Of a stretch of 64,000 nt of DNA, positions 53,327-62,517 are shown piece by piece. Within the stretch, counting starts at the first letter, position 1; each line of letters opens with the position of its first letter. The stretch covers positions 1 through 64,000 of the forward strand of contig JARYMF010000012.1 in the NCBI GenBank assembly GCA_029907255.1. The letters are read 5' to 3'. Position numbers and translations under genes: made by a program. The stretch is from Armatimonadota bacterium. GTDB lineage: Bacteria > Armatimonadota > UBA5829 > DTJY01. The notes beneath the pieces were generated by a model, which was not told the DNA's origin, searched no databases, and saw only the letters and a list, made by a program, of their open reading frames with translations.

Positions 53327-54879
53327 GCTCCACCTTGGCTTTCTTCCTTTGACGAAGATGGCAAAATGCCTTCTCCAAGCATCAGTGCTCCCACGTTCTG
53401 GGGGGTTGCCTCTTCTCCTTTTAAGATGCCAGCAATTCGACCTTGGAACATCACCATTACTCTATCGCTAAGGCTTAGTATTTCATCCAAATCGTAGGAT
53501 ATCAACAAAATTCCTGCTCCTTGGTTGCATGCTTCAATTAAGCGCATTCGCACCTCTGCCGATGCGCTTACGTCCAAGCCGCACGTTGGCTGGCTTGCAA
53601 TCAGCAGTCTAGGCTCGCGCTCAAGCGCTCGGCCAAACACGAGCTTTTGCTGATTTCCTCCTGAGAGCTGTCCGGCAGCCATTTCAGGACCAATTGCCCT
53701 TATATTGAGGTTCTCGATTAAGCGCGATGCATGCTCCCGACAAGCCCTTATATTAAGAATGCCAGCCTTCGCAATTGGTTCCTCCCAGTGTGAGCCAAGT
53801 ATTGCATTATCTATTATGCGATTCTCAAGCAGGAGAGCAAAGCGGCGGTCCTCAGGTATGTAAGCAATTCTTAATTTAAGACGCTGGCGGACCGACATAC
53901 CGATGATTTCCCGACCATCAAGCTTGATGCTTCCTAACCCTTTGCGAAGTCCAATAAGCGCCTCCGCCAGCTCCCGCTGACCGTTGCCGTCAATCCCTGC
54001 GACGCCCAGTATTTCGCCAGGGTAAAGTTCGAAGCTTACCCCATTAACTGCGGGTACGCCGGATTCCCCAATTACTCTCAAGTTGCTTACTTTTAAGATG
54101 GGTTCGCTTGTTAAATCTACTGTTTTTGCAACCTGCCTCGGTATTTCAAAATTGCCCTCACTGCCGACCATCAGTCGAGTAAGTTCTTCAGCAGTCGTTG
54201 AGGTGGTTTCAAGGCAGGCGACGGATTTACCATGTCGAAGAACCGTCACCCTGTCGGAATAACCCAGCACCTCTCGGAGCTTGTGGCTGATAAGGATGAT
54301 GCACATGCCGTCTTCAACCAATCGCCTGAGCATGGCAAACAGGCTTTCCACTTCCTGTGGTGCAAGCACGCTTGTTGGCTCATCGAGGATTAGTATTCGC
54401 GCTTGCCGATAGAGGGCTTTGAGTATTTCCACTTTTTGTTGGGATGAGACAGACAAGTCGGCTACTCGGGCGTGAAGGTCAACATAGAGTCCAAACTGCT
54501 CGCATATCTCGCGAAGCCGTTTTTCTGCTGAACGATAGTCGGTTTGGAGCAAGTGGGTTGGCTCGCAACCTAGAATGATATTTTCCAGCGCTGTGAAAGC
54601 CTGCACGAGCATAAAGCGCTGGTGAACCATGCCGATTTTTAGACTAATGGCATCGCGCGGGCTTTGTATTCTAACTGGCTTGCCGAAGACACGTATCTCT
54701 CCGTGGTCAGGAGTCAGCATGCCATAAAGGATGTTCATGAGGGTCGTCTTGCCGGCTCCATTCTCGCCGATAAGCGCATGCAATTCTCCCTGATAAGCAG
54801 TAAAATCAACCTTATCGTTTGCAATGACGCTGGGGAAACGCTTTGTTATCGCTCGCATCTCGACGGCAGGTGAACCCAT
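53323..54879 (-). CDS. Double-ATPase ABC transporter subunit (sugar/nucleoside importer)
   Basis: 518 residues from ATG 54879; a longer frame to 54990 lacks family similarity in its extra 37 residues. The N-terminal ATPase has Walker A LIGENGAGKTTLMNILYG, a signature DLSVSSQQKVEILKAL (Ser where Gly is usual) and Walker B ILILDEPTSVL. The C-terminal half has a degenerate Walker A (GVAGIDGNGQRELAEALIG) but a good signature QLSGGNQQKLVFGRAL and IASQPTCGLDVSA. This asymmetric pattern is usual for MglA/YufO-type subunits. It powers the membrane permease encoded immediately downstream. No binding protein gene is adjacent. Confidence 0.92.
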   Translation of the reverse strand: MGSPAVEMRAITKRFPSVIANDKVDFTAYQGELHALIGENGAGKTTLMNILYGMLTPDHGEIRVFGKPVRIQSPRDAISLKIGMVHQRFMLVQAFTALENIILGCEPTHLLQTDYRSAEKRLREICEQFGLYVDLHARVADLSVSSQQKVEILKALYRQARILILDEPTSVLAPQEVESLFAMLRRLVEDGMCIILISHKLREVLGYSDRVTVLRHGKSVACLETTSTTAEELTRLMVGSEGNFEIPRQVAKTVDLTSEPILKVSNLRVIGESGVPAVNGVSFELYPGEILGVAGIDGNGQRELAEALIGLRKGLGSIKLDGREIIGMSVRQRLKLRIAYIPEDRRFALLLENRIIDNAILGSHWEEPIAKAGILNIRACREHASRLIENLNIRAIGPEMAAGQLSGGNQQKLVFGRALEREPRLLIASQPTCGLDVSASAEVRMRLIEACNQGAGILLISYDLDEILSLSDRVMVMFQGRIAGILKGEEATPQNVGALMLGEGILPSSSKEESQGGA

Positions 54880-55085
54880 GCTACCTATTGTCCCCTCTGG
54901 CTGGCGGTGAAAATCAACTTGATTCGCCAGTGCTTCAGCATTGGTGAAAAGGTAAACTGTAAATATCCTGGGTAGAGTTTGAATGCCCAACCCCGATAAC
55001 TTTGGAGAATATAAAATTGCAAAACCTTATTTGGCTTTAAAACCATTAAACCATATCAATTCGGCATTCGAACTGTCAAATTAGG

Positions 55086-55091
55086 TATAAT
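55086..55091 (+). promoter_or_regulatory. Putative -10 for the CCA-transferase gene
   Basis: TATAAT at 55086-55091, about 40 bases before ATG 55130; no convincing -35. The start codon also lacks a ribosome site. Confidence 0.4.
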
Positions 55092-55129
55092 AAGAAACAA
55101 ACGTTAAGAACATAAAGTAGCTGCAAACC

Positions 55130-56497
55130 ATGAACCCTGCCATTGAGACAATTAGGGAAATCACGAAAGGGACGCCTTATGAGGGAAAGTTATTTCTAGT
55201 GGGCGGCTGTGTGCGCGATGAGATTATGGGCTTGCCACCTACAGAGGATGTTGATATTGTCCTTGAAGGCAGCGCCCTCGAACTTGCAAAGTTTCTATAC
55301 GAGAAGGGAGTAGCCGACCACCGCCCTGTAACTTACCCGCGTTTTGGGACGGCAATGGTGACAATCAAAGGTCATACGGTGGAGCTTGTCAGCGCAAGGA
55401 AAGAGGTTTATACTCCGGAGAGTCGCAAGCCTGAGGTCGAATTTGCTGGGCTTTATGAAGATGTCCTGCGCCGCGATTTTTCCATAAATACCCTTCTAAA
55501 AAATCTGCACACTGGCGAGATTCTTGATTTAACCGGGCGGGGAAAAGCAGATATCGAAGCGAAAATAATTCGCACGCCAACCGACCCCGATGTTACCTTC
55601 TTTGACGACCCACTTAGGATGCTTAGGGCAGTTAGGTTTGCAGTCAGATTAGGATTTGAGATAGACCCGCAAACTTGGGAGGCAATTACGAGAAATGCAC
55701 CCAGATTGGCAATCATCAGCGCCGAACGCATTCGTGACGAATTTGTGAAAATTCTTTTAAGCGACAACCCGGTGCGTGGCATTCGAATGCTTAAGCAAGC
55801 TGGTCTCCTCAAGGAGTTTGCTTGGGAGCTTCTCGAAATGCAAGGCGTTACCCAGGGCGGCCGTCATGTCTATGACGTATGGGAGCATACCCTTCATGCA
55901 TTGGAGTCACTGCCGCGCCAAGCCGATCTTATCTTGCGGCTCGCTGTTCTCTTTCATGACGCAGGAAAACCTCGGACAAAAACGGTAGACAGCGAGGGGC
56001 ATATACATTTTTACGGCCATGAAGTTAAGAGCGCTGAGATTGCCAGTCGAGTGCTAAATCGCCTAAAGTTTCCAAAGAGCGAAATCTCGCGCGTAGTTCG
56101 TTTAGTCGAATTACATATGAGGGTCGGCGAATACCGAAGTGAGTGGAAAGACTCGGCAGTCAAAAGGCTTATGCGCGAGGCTGGTGACGATATATCTGAT
56201 CTCATTGCGCTTTGCAAGGCAGATAGAAAAGGTTATGGGCCGCATGCCTCGACTGAGGAATTAGAAGAGCTAGAACAAAGGATAGAAAAAATTATATTGA
56301 AAATTCCGATTCACAAGATTGAAAGTCCGTTAAATGGCTGGGAAATCATGGAAATACTCAACATTCCACCTGGCCCGAAGTTGAGGCAAGTGAAGCAGTT
56401 CCTTCTAGAGGAAGTCCTCGAAGGCCGTCTTTCTCCCGGCGATAAGGAAACAGCAAAGAAGTTGGTTCGAGAGAAGTTCGCTGCCGGTGCAACTTGA
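55130..56497 (+). CDS. cca: tRNA nucleotidyltransferase/poly(A) polymerase family protein with HD domain
   Basis: 455 residues. The class II polymerase-beta head has LVGGCVRDEIMGLPPTEDVDIV, with the two catalytic aspartates in EDVDIV, and RRDFSINTLL. The neck has RMLRAVRFAVRLGFEID. An HD hydrolase domain (about 240-350; ILRLAVLFHDAGKPRTK) follows, and the tail ends in LNGWEIMEILNIPPGPKLRQV. It adds or repairs the CCA end of tRNAs; the HD domain is thought to remove 2',3'-cyclic phosphates. The length fits HD-bearing family members. It is a housekeeping gene embedded in the carbohydrate region. Confidence 0.93.
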   Translation: MNPAIETIREITKGTPYEGKLFLVGGCVRDEIMGLPPTEDVDIVLEGSALELAKFLYEKGVADHRPVTYPRFGTAMVTIKGHTVELVSARKEVYTPESRKPEVEFAGLYEDVLRRDFSINTLLKNLHTGEILDLTGRGKADIEAKIIRTPTDPDVTFFDDPLRMLRAVRFAVRLGFEIDPQTWEAITRNAPRLAIISAERIRDEFVKILLSDNPVRGIRMLKQAGLLKEFAWELLEMQGVTQGGRHVYDVWEHTLHALESLPRQADLILRLAVLFHDAGKPRTKTVDSEGHIHFYGHEVKSAEIASRVLNRLKFPKSEISRVVRLVELHMRVGEYRSEWKDSAVKRLMREAGDDISDLIALCKADRKGYGPHASTEELEELEQRIEKIILKIPIHKIESPLNGWEIMEILNIPPGPKLRQVKQFLLEEVLEGRLSPGDKETAKKLVREKFAAGAT

Positions 56498-56552
56498 CAC
56501 CTCAATTCGCAAGCCCTAAACTGGTAGCCAATTATCCTGAGAGGCAGGAACA

Positions 56553-58496
56553 GTGGATATGCTTTATTTTCTCCTGTGCGCGATAATCCTTCTGACAGCG
56601 GAAATATCCCATGCCGCCGTCCCGCCGCCATATGAGCCGGTTAAGGCTACTGCGGCAGAAATAAGATGCCTTGGCAGAATAATCAGGCTTGGGCCTATGT
56701 TGTTGCCAGCCCAGATAAAATCGGCTGGTGAAGACCTGCTTGCCAACCCCATAACCCTCGTTGTAGACCCAATATCAGCACTTGATGGGCTTGCTGGCAA
56801 GGGCAGGGTGGTCGCTAACAATGGCGACTCGGCAGTTTTGGAATGGGAGGGAGAATCGCAGGCATTCGGTATTAAGGTACGCATGACGGCTGATTGCGAT
56901 GGCTTTTGTTGGTATAACATCACTCTTGTACCAAAGCAACCGACGAGGCTGTCTTCTCTAGCGCTGTCTATTCCTCGGCGTGAGGAGACAGCGAAATATG
57001 TGCATACTGCGAATTTTACTTGGGGGCAGGGTATATCGCAAGGGTTGGCAGAGCTTGGCGGAAACTGGCGTGGAGGTTTCATGCCTTATGTCTGGATTGG
57101 CGATGAAGAAAGAGGACTGGCGTGGTGTTGTGAGTCTGACGAGGGTTGGAACCTAAAAGATGCAAAAAGCACGCTTTCCATAGCAAGCTTAGAATCCGCA
57201 GTGCTTTTTAAAGCCGCCTTGCTAGACCACCCTGAGAACATCAGCTTGCCAATAAATATAAGGTTCGGAATACAAGCAACTCCCGTAAAGCCGGTCTCGT
57301 TTGATTGGCGAGCAAAGGTGCGCATATTCCATGGCATCACCTATGATTGGGTTGCCCCAGGAAGGGACGGCAGGATGCCTCTAGACCTGCTTCAAAGGGC
57401 TGGCGTTAAGACTGTAATTTACCACGACATGTGGCCCACGTATTATGGCCAGCTTGTTCCCAGTTCGCCGGAATTGTTCCGCAAGCTGGTTGATGAGTGC
57501 CATAAGCGAGGAATCAGGTTCCTTGTATATGTTGGCTATGGATTGGCTCGAAATGCGCCAGAAATGCAGGGCCATCATGATGAGTGGTCCATCTTACCGC
57601 TTATACCTTGGGTTCCCAGCTATAAACCCGAATTTCGCGCTTTCGATGCTTGCTGTCCGAGGAGCGGCTGGGCTTCCTGGCTTGTTAAAGGGATTGATGA
57701 GCTTTTCTCAACCTTTGATTTAGACGGCATTTACTTTGACGGCACAAGCGAAGCATTTCGGTGCCAGAATGAAAAGCACGGTTGTGGCTGGCGCGACGCT
57801 GATGGCAATCTTCATGCTACCTATGCAATTCTTGCTGCTCGGAGCCTTATGCGGCAAATCGCTGAGGTTGTGCGTAAGCACAATCCCAATGCAATTCTCG
57901 ACGTCCACATGTCTGACAACCTAACGATTCCGACGCTTTCATTCTGTGATAGCTATTGGGATGGTGAGCAATTCGAGGTTTATAAGGCTGATGATAAGAT
58001 TGAGATACCGCTGGACCAATTCCGAACGGAGTTCATGGGATATGCGCATGGCTTGGATGCGCAATTTCTCTGCTATGAAAGCCGCCCGTTCTCATTTGAC
58101 GAAGCAATTGCAATTGCTTGGTTGCATGGAGTGGAGGTTCGTCCGATAAACAAAAACCAATTACGGAAGGTTGTGCCTATTTGGGGGGCACTTGACCGGT
58201 TTGGTGCTCCATCGGCTAAGTGGCTGCCATATTGGAAAGGGTCTGGTGTATTTTGCTCGGATTCGTCCGTTAGGGCTAGTGCATTTGCAAAAGATGGCAG
58301 GGCGCTAATATTCGTAAGTCATCTAAAGCGCGAACCGCTTTCCACTACCTTAGTAGTAGACCCTAAAATTCTCGGGCTCCCCTCGGAGAAGCTTTCGGCC
58401 ACCAACGCCATTACTGGCAAACCACTTGACATTGAGGGGTTCTCAATTCCGCTTGTATTTGAAGGGATGGATTGGAAGCTTATTGAAGTAAAGTAG
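56553..58496 (+). CDS. Secreted DUF6067/GH123-like hydrolase
   Basis: 647 residues from GTG 56553 (ATG 56559 is an alternative). A signal peptide (LYFLLCAIILLTAEISHA) precedes a beta-sandwich (about 25-250) that includes GDEERGLAWCCESDEGWNL, a hallmark of DUF6067. A barrel domain then runs from about 255 to 560 (VKTVIYHDMWPTYYGQLVP, DLDGIYFDGTSEAFRC, NPNAILDVHMSDNLT). YFDGTSE supplies an Asp and Glu near the expected catalytic position. DUF6067 is related to GH123; substrate unknown. A C-terminal beta domain closes the protein. It lies 55 bp after cca and is convergent with the DUF6785 gene. Confidence 0.78.
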   Translation: MDMLYFLLCAIILLTAEISHAAVPPPYEPVKATAAEIRCLGRIIRLGPMLLPAQIKSAGEDLLANPITLVVDPISALDGLAGKGRVVANNGDSAVLEWEGESQAFGIKVRMTADCDGFCWYNITLVPKQPTRLSSLALSIPRREETAKYVHTANFTWGQGISQGLAELGGNWRGGFMPYVWIGDEERGLAWCCESDEGWNLKDAKSTLSIASLESAVLFKAALLDHPENISLPINIRFGIQATPVKPVSFDWRAKVRIFHGITYDWVAPGRDGRMPLDLLQRAGVKTVIYHDMWPTYYGQLVPSSPELFRKLVDECHKRGIRFLVYVGYGLARNAPEMQGHHDEWSILPLIPWVPSYKPEFRAFDACCPRSGWASWLVKGIDELFSTFDLDGIYFDGTSEAFRCQNEKHGCGWRDADGNLHATYAILAARSLMRQIAEVVRKHNPNAILDVHMSDNLTIPTLSFCDSYWDGEQFEVYKADDKIEIPLDQFRTEFMGYAHGLDAQFLCYESRPFSFDEAIAIAWLHGVEVRPINKNQLRKVVPIWGALDRFGAPSAKWLPYWKGSGVFCSDSSVRASAFAKDGRALIFVSHLKREPLSTTLVVDPKILGLPSEKLSATNAITGKPLDIEGFSIPLVFEGMDWKLIEVK

Positions 58497-58519
58497 CCTT
58501 AATTATGGGTTAGATGCGT

Positions 58520-60487
58520 CTATCTATATTTCCCTGGCCAAAAATCATAGGTTGGAATCCCGAGCATTATGCCTAAAATGGTCCACAGGCTGCCGATAGT
58601 AATCTCGCCTAGTATTAAGCCAAAGAAGAATGGGAGCGCCTTTCGATACATCTTTAGTCCGCCGAATTTCAATGTAATAAATTTGGCTGTACTTCCGATT
58701 AGAAGCGGCATCCAGAGCTGTGCGACTCCCCAACTCGGTGCAAGGGCATAAGCAAGCGGATGTAAAGGGAACGCCAAAAACCGCATCCTCAGCCATCCAA
58801 GGCACATTGAGACGATGAATCCTACCCCAACGAAAGCCATAGCGACCTTGTTTGGCGGGGTAGGTTGTTTTAGCCAGCGCTCAAGTGGTCCAAAGACATA
58901 GCGGCCGTGCTCCAAGACATAAATATCCATGTTTGCCGTAGCTCCACCATTGCGAAATATAGTATGAAGGAGCTGCCAAAATCCCAGCGGCATTGCAACT
59001 ATACCTGCGATGACTATAGCGTAGAATATACTGCGGGCTGCTGTATTTGTGCGCTCAGATAGCTTAAATGCCTCGGCTTGATGCGGTGCAGGATGGCTGG
59101 CATAGCTTATGTTGAACCAGGAGAACGTAGAGAATCCGACGAGCGTTTGCGTTGGTATATTCTCCGTTCCCAAAGCAGTTGTAAGTACATAATGGGGTCC
59201 CATTGGATTCATATCAGGTACAGGAAACCCCAGTTCTGACCTTATGCGGCTGATGATTATGCAGAAAACGAAATAGAGTAAGAAGAAGATTACAATCGCC
59301 CATGCGGCCATCCCCGTAAAATAGGCAAAGATTCCCAGAAAGACAAAGCCGCTAATTGCCCCCAGTATTGCTGTTCTATAACTAATTGCCTCATTGGACT
59401 CATCAATCTCTTTCGTGCCTCGAAAAGCAGTGCGGAATACACTTCTCAGATAGCTTCGGCTAGCCCACATGCTCATGATGAGAAAGCCTAAGTAAGCCCC
59501 ATATGCCTGGCTGTTTAGAAAGGGATATGCTTGGTCCAAACCACCTGCCGCCACTCTCAGCTCATGTAAGCCGATGACTCGACTTCCGACTAGTTCGAGC
59601 TTGCCAATCCAATAGAAGAACCAGCAGGAAAATGAGAGCTCAAGCGGCATAAGAAACGCCAGCCCGATAGCCCAGAAGTAGAAGCCCATTGGGATATAAC
59701 CCATCGCATTCCATGGAGGGTCGGTAATATACTTGCCGATGTCTACGCGTGTTATTCTTATGTGTGGAACGGATGGATAGAGATAGTTCAAGCCCGCGAG
59801 GAGGGTTAGCGTACCTGAGAAAGCAAATCCAATCCACATATGCTTGCTTTTAAAAAGGGAGTAGGACTCGTCGGTCATCTCCAATGGAAGCTGAATGATT
59901 GGAAAAGTGAGCTTCTCTGCCTCGACCCATTGCTTCCGAAGGATGCAGTTAATGCAAAGCATGGTGAAGATAAGAACCGCTGTAAAAATTGACCACCAAA
60001 ATATGGGCACCAACCATGGAACAAAATTAGTTGGGTCATAAAGCGAGGAGTTGCCGTAATAAAAATTTCTTAGGCTTTCCTGGTCGTTTACAAAAAGCCA
60101 TTTTGGGAGTCGAGGCACTATCAGTTCGCCCCACTTATTCTCAGGCGTTTGGAAAAATGATGCATATCCCATGGCTGAAACGAGGATTGACATCATGCAG
60201 TGCGAACAAACGCCGCTTGTAATGGAAATTACTATATAGATTGTAAGCAGTTCCATTCGTGATAGGGCGATGTTGTGCCACCGGCGCTTGATTAGCATAT
60301 TGACAACAGTAAGTACTAGGAGAGTGAAGATGCAGTTGTAGAACGGTGCCGCGTAGGTGGGGTATGAAGTGCGTACCGCCTCGAGTTGTACCACCCAGTA
60401 GTCGTTGATGGCGGCGAGAACAAGCGCAAGAGCGATTGACCTTTTAGTTACTCCTCGATTCGGCCGATTTGTTGGTGGTATGTCCAT
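58520..60487 (-). CDS. DUF6785-family polytopic membrane protein
   Basis: 655 residues from ATG 60487, with no clear ribosome site. About fourteen or more transmembrane helices run across the protein (e.g. FYNCIFTLLVLTVVNMLIKR, LGAISGFVFLGIFAYFTGMA, FFFGLILGEITIGSLWTILG). Conserved landmarks of the family are SRMELLTIYIVISITSGVCS near residue 80, the EAEKLTFPIIQLPLEMT loop, PFLNSQAYGAYLGFLIM and RSELGFPVPDMNPMGPHYVL. It resembles oligopeptide-transporter-like carriers distantly, but no function has been established for the family. It is convergent with the DUF6067-type gene and next to another secreted protein, suggesting a solute carrier for the locus. Confidence 0.8.
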   Translation of the reverse strand: MDIPPTNRPNRGVTKRSIALALVLAAINDYWVVQLEAVRTSYPTYAAPFYNCIFTLLVLTVVNMLIKRRWHNIALSRMELLTIYIVISITSGVCSHCMMSILVSAMGYASFFQTPENKWGELIVPRLPKWLFVNDQESLRNFYYGNSSLYDPTNFVPWLVPIFWWSIFTAVLIFTMLCINCILRKQWVEAEKLTFPIIQLPLEMTDESYSLFKSKHMWIGFAFSGTLTLLAGLNYLYPSVPHIRITRVDIGKYITDPPWNAMGYIPMGFYFWAIGLAFLMPLELSFSCWFFYWIGKLELVGSRVIGLHELRVAAGGLDQAYPFLNSQAYGAYLGFLIMSMWASRSYLRSVFRTAFRGTKEIDESNEAISYRTAILGAISGFVFLGIFAYFTGMAAWAIVIFFLLYFVFCIIISRIRSELGFPVPDMNPMGPHYVLTTALGTENIPTQTLVGFSTFSWFNISYASHPAPHQAEAFKLSERTNTAARSIFYAIVIAGIVAMPLGFWQLLHTIFRNGGATANMDIYVLEHGRYVFGPLERWLKQPTPPNKVAMAFVGVGFIVSMCLGWLRMRFLAFPLHPLAYALAPSWGVAQLWMPLLIGSTAKFITLKFGGLKMYRKALPFFFGLILGEITIGSLWTILGIMLGIPTYDFWPGKYR

Positions 60488-60613
60488 GGTCAAGGAGTAT
60501 GATATGGAGAATTGTAGAGATTGTAAAGATGCATAAGGTATTTAGTGAAACGAATAACAGTGCCAAAGCAAGTTTGGGCTTAGTGTCCTATCATGCGGGT
60601 TCTCGGCGAAGTT

Positions 60614-60622
60614 TGCTATAAT
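60614..60622 (+). promoter_or_regulatory. Extended -10 promoter for the 60686 gene
   Basis: TGCTATAAT (TGn plus TATAAT at 60617-60622). The start near 60629 supports ATG 60686 over the longer frame beginning at 60593. Confidence 0.6.
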
Positions 60623-60685
60623 CTAACAAAGTGTGTATTGGTTTTATTCAGAAACTTAGATAAAAAGTACTTTGAAGGTGTGCCA

Positions 60686-61750
60686 ATGTTATCTTGCAAT
60701 TTTGTCATTTTTGTTGCAATGCTTATGCTTTTTGCCGGAACAATAGCGCAGGTGGATGGGTCTGCGCCGAGAAAACTTGCAAAACCGGTCGAGGACGGGT
60801 TTTGGCTTAGGCCGTCAAAGGAATGCCCAGCTGAACCAATTATCGGACATAAGGATGGCCTCCGAATAAGTATTCATCCTATCCATAATGGTCCAAGGGG
60901 ATTAATCCGAATCCATGTGCCGTATGTTAACCCTGGCGAGCATTCGATAGTCAATTTCATCGCCATCGAGCCCATTGTAGGCGGTAAACGTGGGTTCTCA
61001 GAGCTTGAACGAAGCAAATTGGACAATCAGCAGGGCCTTCGGATGTGGTTCTCCGACTCACAAGATGCATCCGAAAAGCTCTCGTGGGAAGCACCACAAG
61101 GTGAAATTAGCCACATAATAGTGGGTGGCAAGCGGATAGAGACTTTATCGGTTTATCTCCATGTCGAGAAATTTGAAAATGGAGCGCATCCATACTTGAA
61201 AGTAATTTTTCGCGAAGACCGCCCAAATGAAGTCGGCTTTCAAGTCTACGCCCACAAAGACAGCGCACAAATGGAGTCATGTATCCTCACAGCAACAATG
61301 GGTAATTACACCAGATGTCGACTGCTTTGGCTGAAGGATGAGGTTGTGGATAGTCGAGATATTTGGAAGGATTACCAGGGCAGTGACTTTGTGTATACAG
61401 ATGATTTCCCAGAGGAGCGAATAAGGCGCGAAAAGGACGGTACGCTGATAGTGGCGATTACTCCAAACGAAACCAACCTTGCTGTTCCAGTACCCGCTGG
61501 CGGCTGGTATTACGGCGGCAAGGCCGCCACCCAATACTGGCGTAAGTATCCTAGCTCATCGAAAACAACTGGAGTCAGGGTTCGTGTGAACGGCAGAGCG
61601 ATGTATTACGGTACGAATACCCTCATACCAGGCGGCGTGGCTTTCGAAAACTTCGAGCTTATCGAAGCTTTCAAGCCAGGGAACGAGCTTTGGTTCGGAG
61701 TAACGCTGAGAACCCCTAAGGAAATGGGTTGGGAAATCAAGAATCGCTAG
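60686..61750 (+). CDS. Secreted beta-rich protein of unknown function
   Basis: 354 residues from ATG 60686 (GAAGGTG upstream; the predicted promoter excludes the frame to 60593). A signal peptide (FVIFVAMLMLFAGTIAQ) is followed by beta-rich sequence with no family that I recognise. Segments include KDGLRISIHPIHNGPRGLIR, EPIVGGKRGFSELERSKLDN, NYTRCRLLWLKDEVVDSRDI, and a C-terminal block GGKAATQYWRKYPSSSKTTG. The GFSELE/NQQGLR region recurs in uncharacterised proteins near DUF6785 genes, as far as I recall, but I cannot test this. It probably works outside the cell with the adjacent transporter-like and hydrolase proteins. Confidence 0.7.
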   Translation: MLSCNFVIFVAMLMLFAGTIAQVDGSAPRKLAKPVEDGFWLRPSKECPAEPIIGHKDGLRISIHPIHNGPRGLIRIHVPYVNPGEHSIVNFIAIEPIVGGKRGFSELERSKLDNQQGLRMWFSDSQDASEKLSWEAPQGEISHIIVGGKRIETLSVYLHVEKFENGAHPYLKVIFREDRPNEVGFQVYAHKDSAQMESCILTATMGNYTRCRLLWLKDEVVDSRDIWKDYQGSDFVYTDDFPEERIRREKDGTLIVAITPNETNLAVPVPAGGWYYGGKAATQYWRKYPSSSKTTGVRVRVNGRAMYYGTNTLIPGGVAFENFELIEAFKPGNELWFGVTLRTPKEMGWEIKNR

Positions 61751-61818
61751 CGGCTGACTGCAGACGTATTTCCATGGTTGGCTTTAATACGCTTGATGCT
61801 CCAAGCATAAAACTTTGC

Positions 61819-61847
61819 TTGTGTTTGTGCCAATTTTTAGATATAAT
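61819..61847 (+). promoter_or_regulatory. Promoter for the ECF sigma operon
   Basis: TTGTGT (61819-61824), 17-bp spacer, TATAAT (61842-61847). Predicted start near 61854, about 70 bases before ATG 61925. Confidence 0.6.
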
Positions 61848-61924
61848 AAAAATGCTACATTTGCCAATTGGCGAGGAACCTTTTGCTGGCGATTACCGTA
61901 TAAGTGAACGGTGAAGGAGAAAAC

Positions 61925-62497
61925 ATGGTCGAGCTGAGCGAAGCAGCTGCTGTGGCATTTCGCGCCGAAGATAGGAAGGCGTTTGACGAGCTTGTGCACA
62001 AATACCACAAGCAGGCATATAATATCGCCTACCGAATGACCGGAAATCATGCCGATGCGGAAGACCTAACGCAGGACACATTCCTTAAGGCATATCGGTT
62101 TTTTGAAAGATACAATCGCGAAATGCCATTTGATAATTGGCTCTATCGTATTATGTCCAATATCTTTGTGGACTGGCTGCGTCGCCGCCCAAAAGCACAG
62201 TTCCGATCGCTCGATGAGCCTGTGAGGCAGGAAGAAGGAGAAACTGCGCTAGAGATACCCGACACTGCGGAAGGTCCGGAGTCTCTGGCTCTTTCTAGCG
62301 AGCTGGATGCCGAACTTCAAAAGGCTCTTAACCAGATTCCTGAGGATTTCAGGCTCACCGTTATTCTTTCCGATATCGAGGGTCTTTCTTATGAAGAGAT
62401 AAGCGAAGTTATGGGCTGTTCGATTGGAACTGTTCGATCCCGACTTCATCGGGGTAGAAAACTTCTGAGGAACAAGCTTAAAGCTTACCTCGACTGA
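61925..62497 (+). CDS. ECF-type RNA polymerase sigma factor (SigW/RpoE-like)
   Basis: 190 residues from ATG 61925, with AAGGAG five bases upstream (an in-frame GTG at 61904 precedes that site). Region 2 has AYNIAYRMTGNHADAEDLTQ and DTFLKAYRFFERYN, and region 4 has IPEDFRLTVILSDIEGLSYE, then EVMGCSIGTVRSRLHRGRK. The linker (about 85-125) lacks region 3, as in all ECF factors. It directs polymerase to envelope-stress or similar promoters. It is followed within 20 bp by a zinc-finger anti-sigma gene and then an HtrA protease gene. Confidence 0.95.
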   Translation: MVELSEAAAVAFRAEDRKAFDELVHKYHKQAYNIAYRMTGNHADAEDLTQDTFLKAYRFFERYNREMPFDNWLYRIMSNIFVDWLRRRPKAQFRSLDEPVRQEEGETALEIPDTAEGPESLALSSELDAELQKALNQIPEDFRLTVILSDIEGLSYEEISEVMGCSIGTVRSRLHRGRKLLRNKLKAYLD

Positions 62498-62517
62498 GGT
62501 CTCGAGGAGGGAAATAT

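Noticed and set aside
54880-54990. 37-residue N-terminal extension of the ABC ATPase
   Set aside because: No family similarity in the extension; the conserved domain begins just after ATG 54879.
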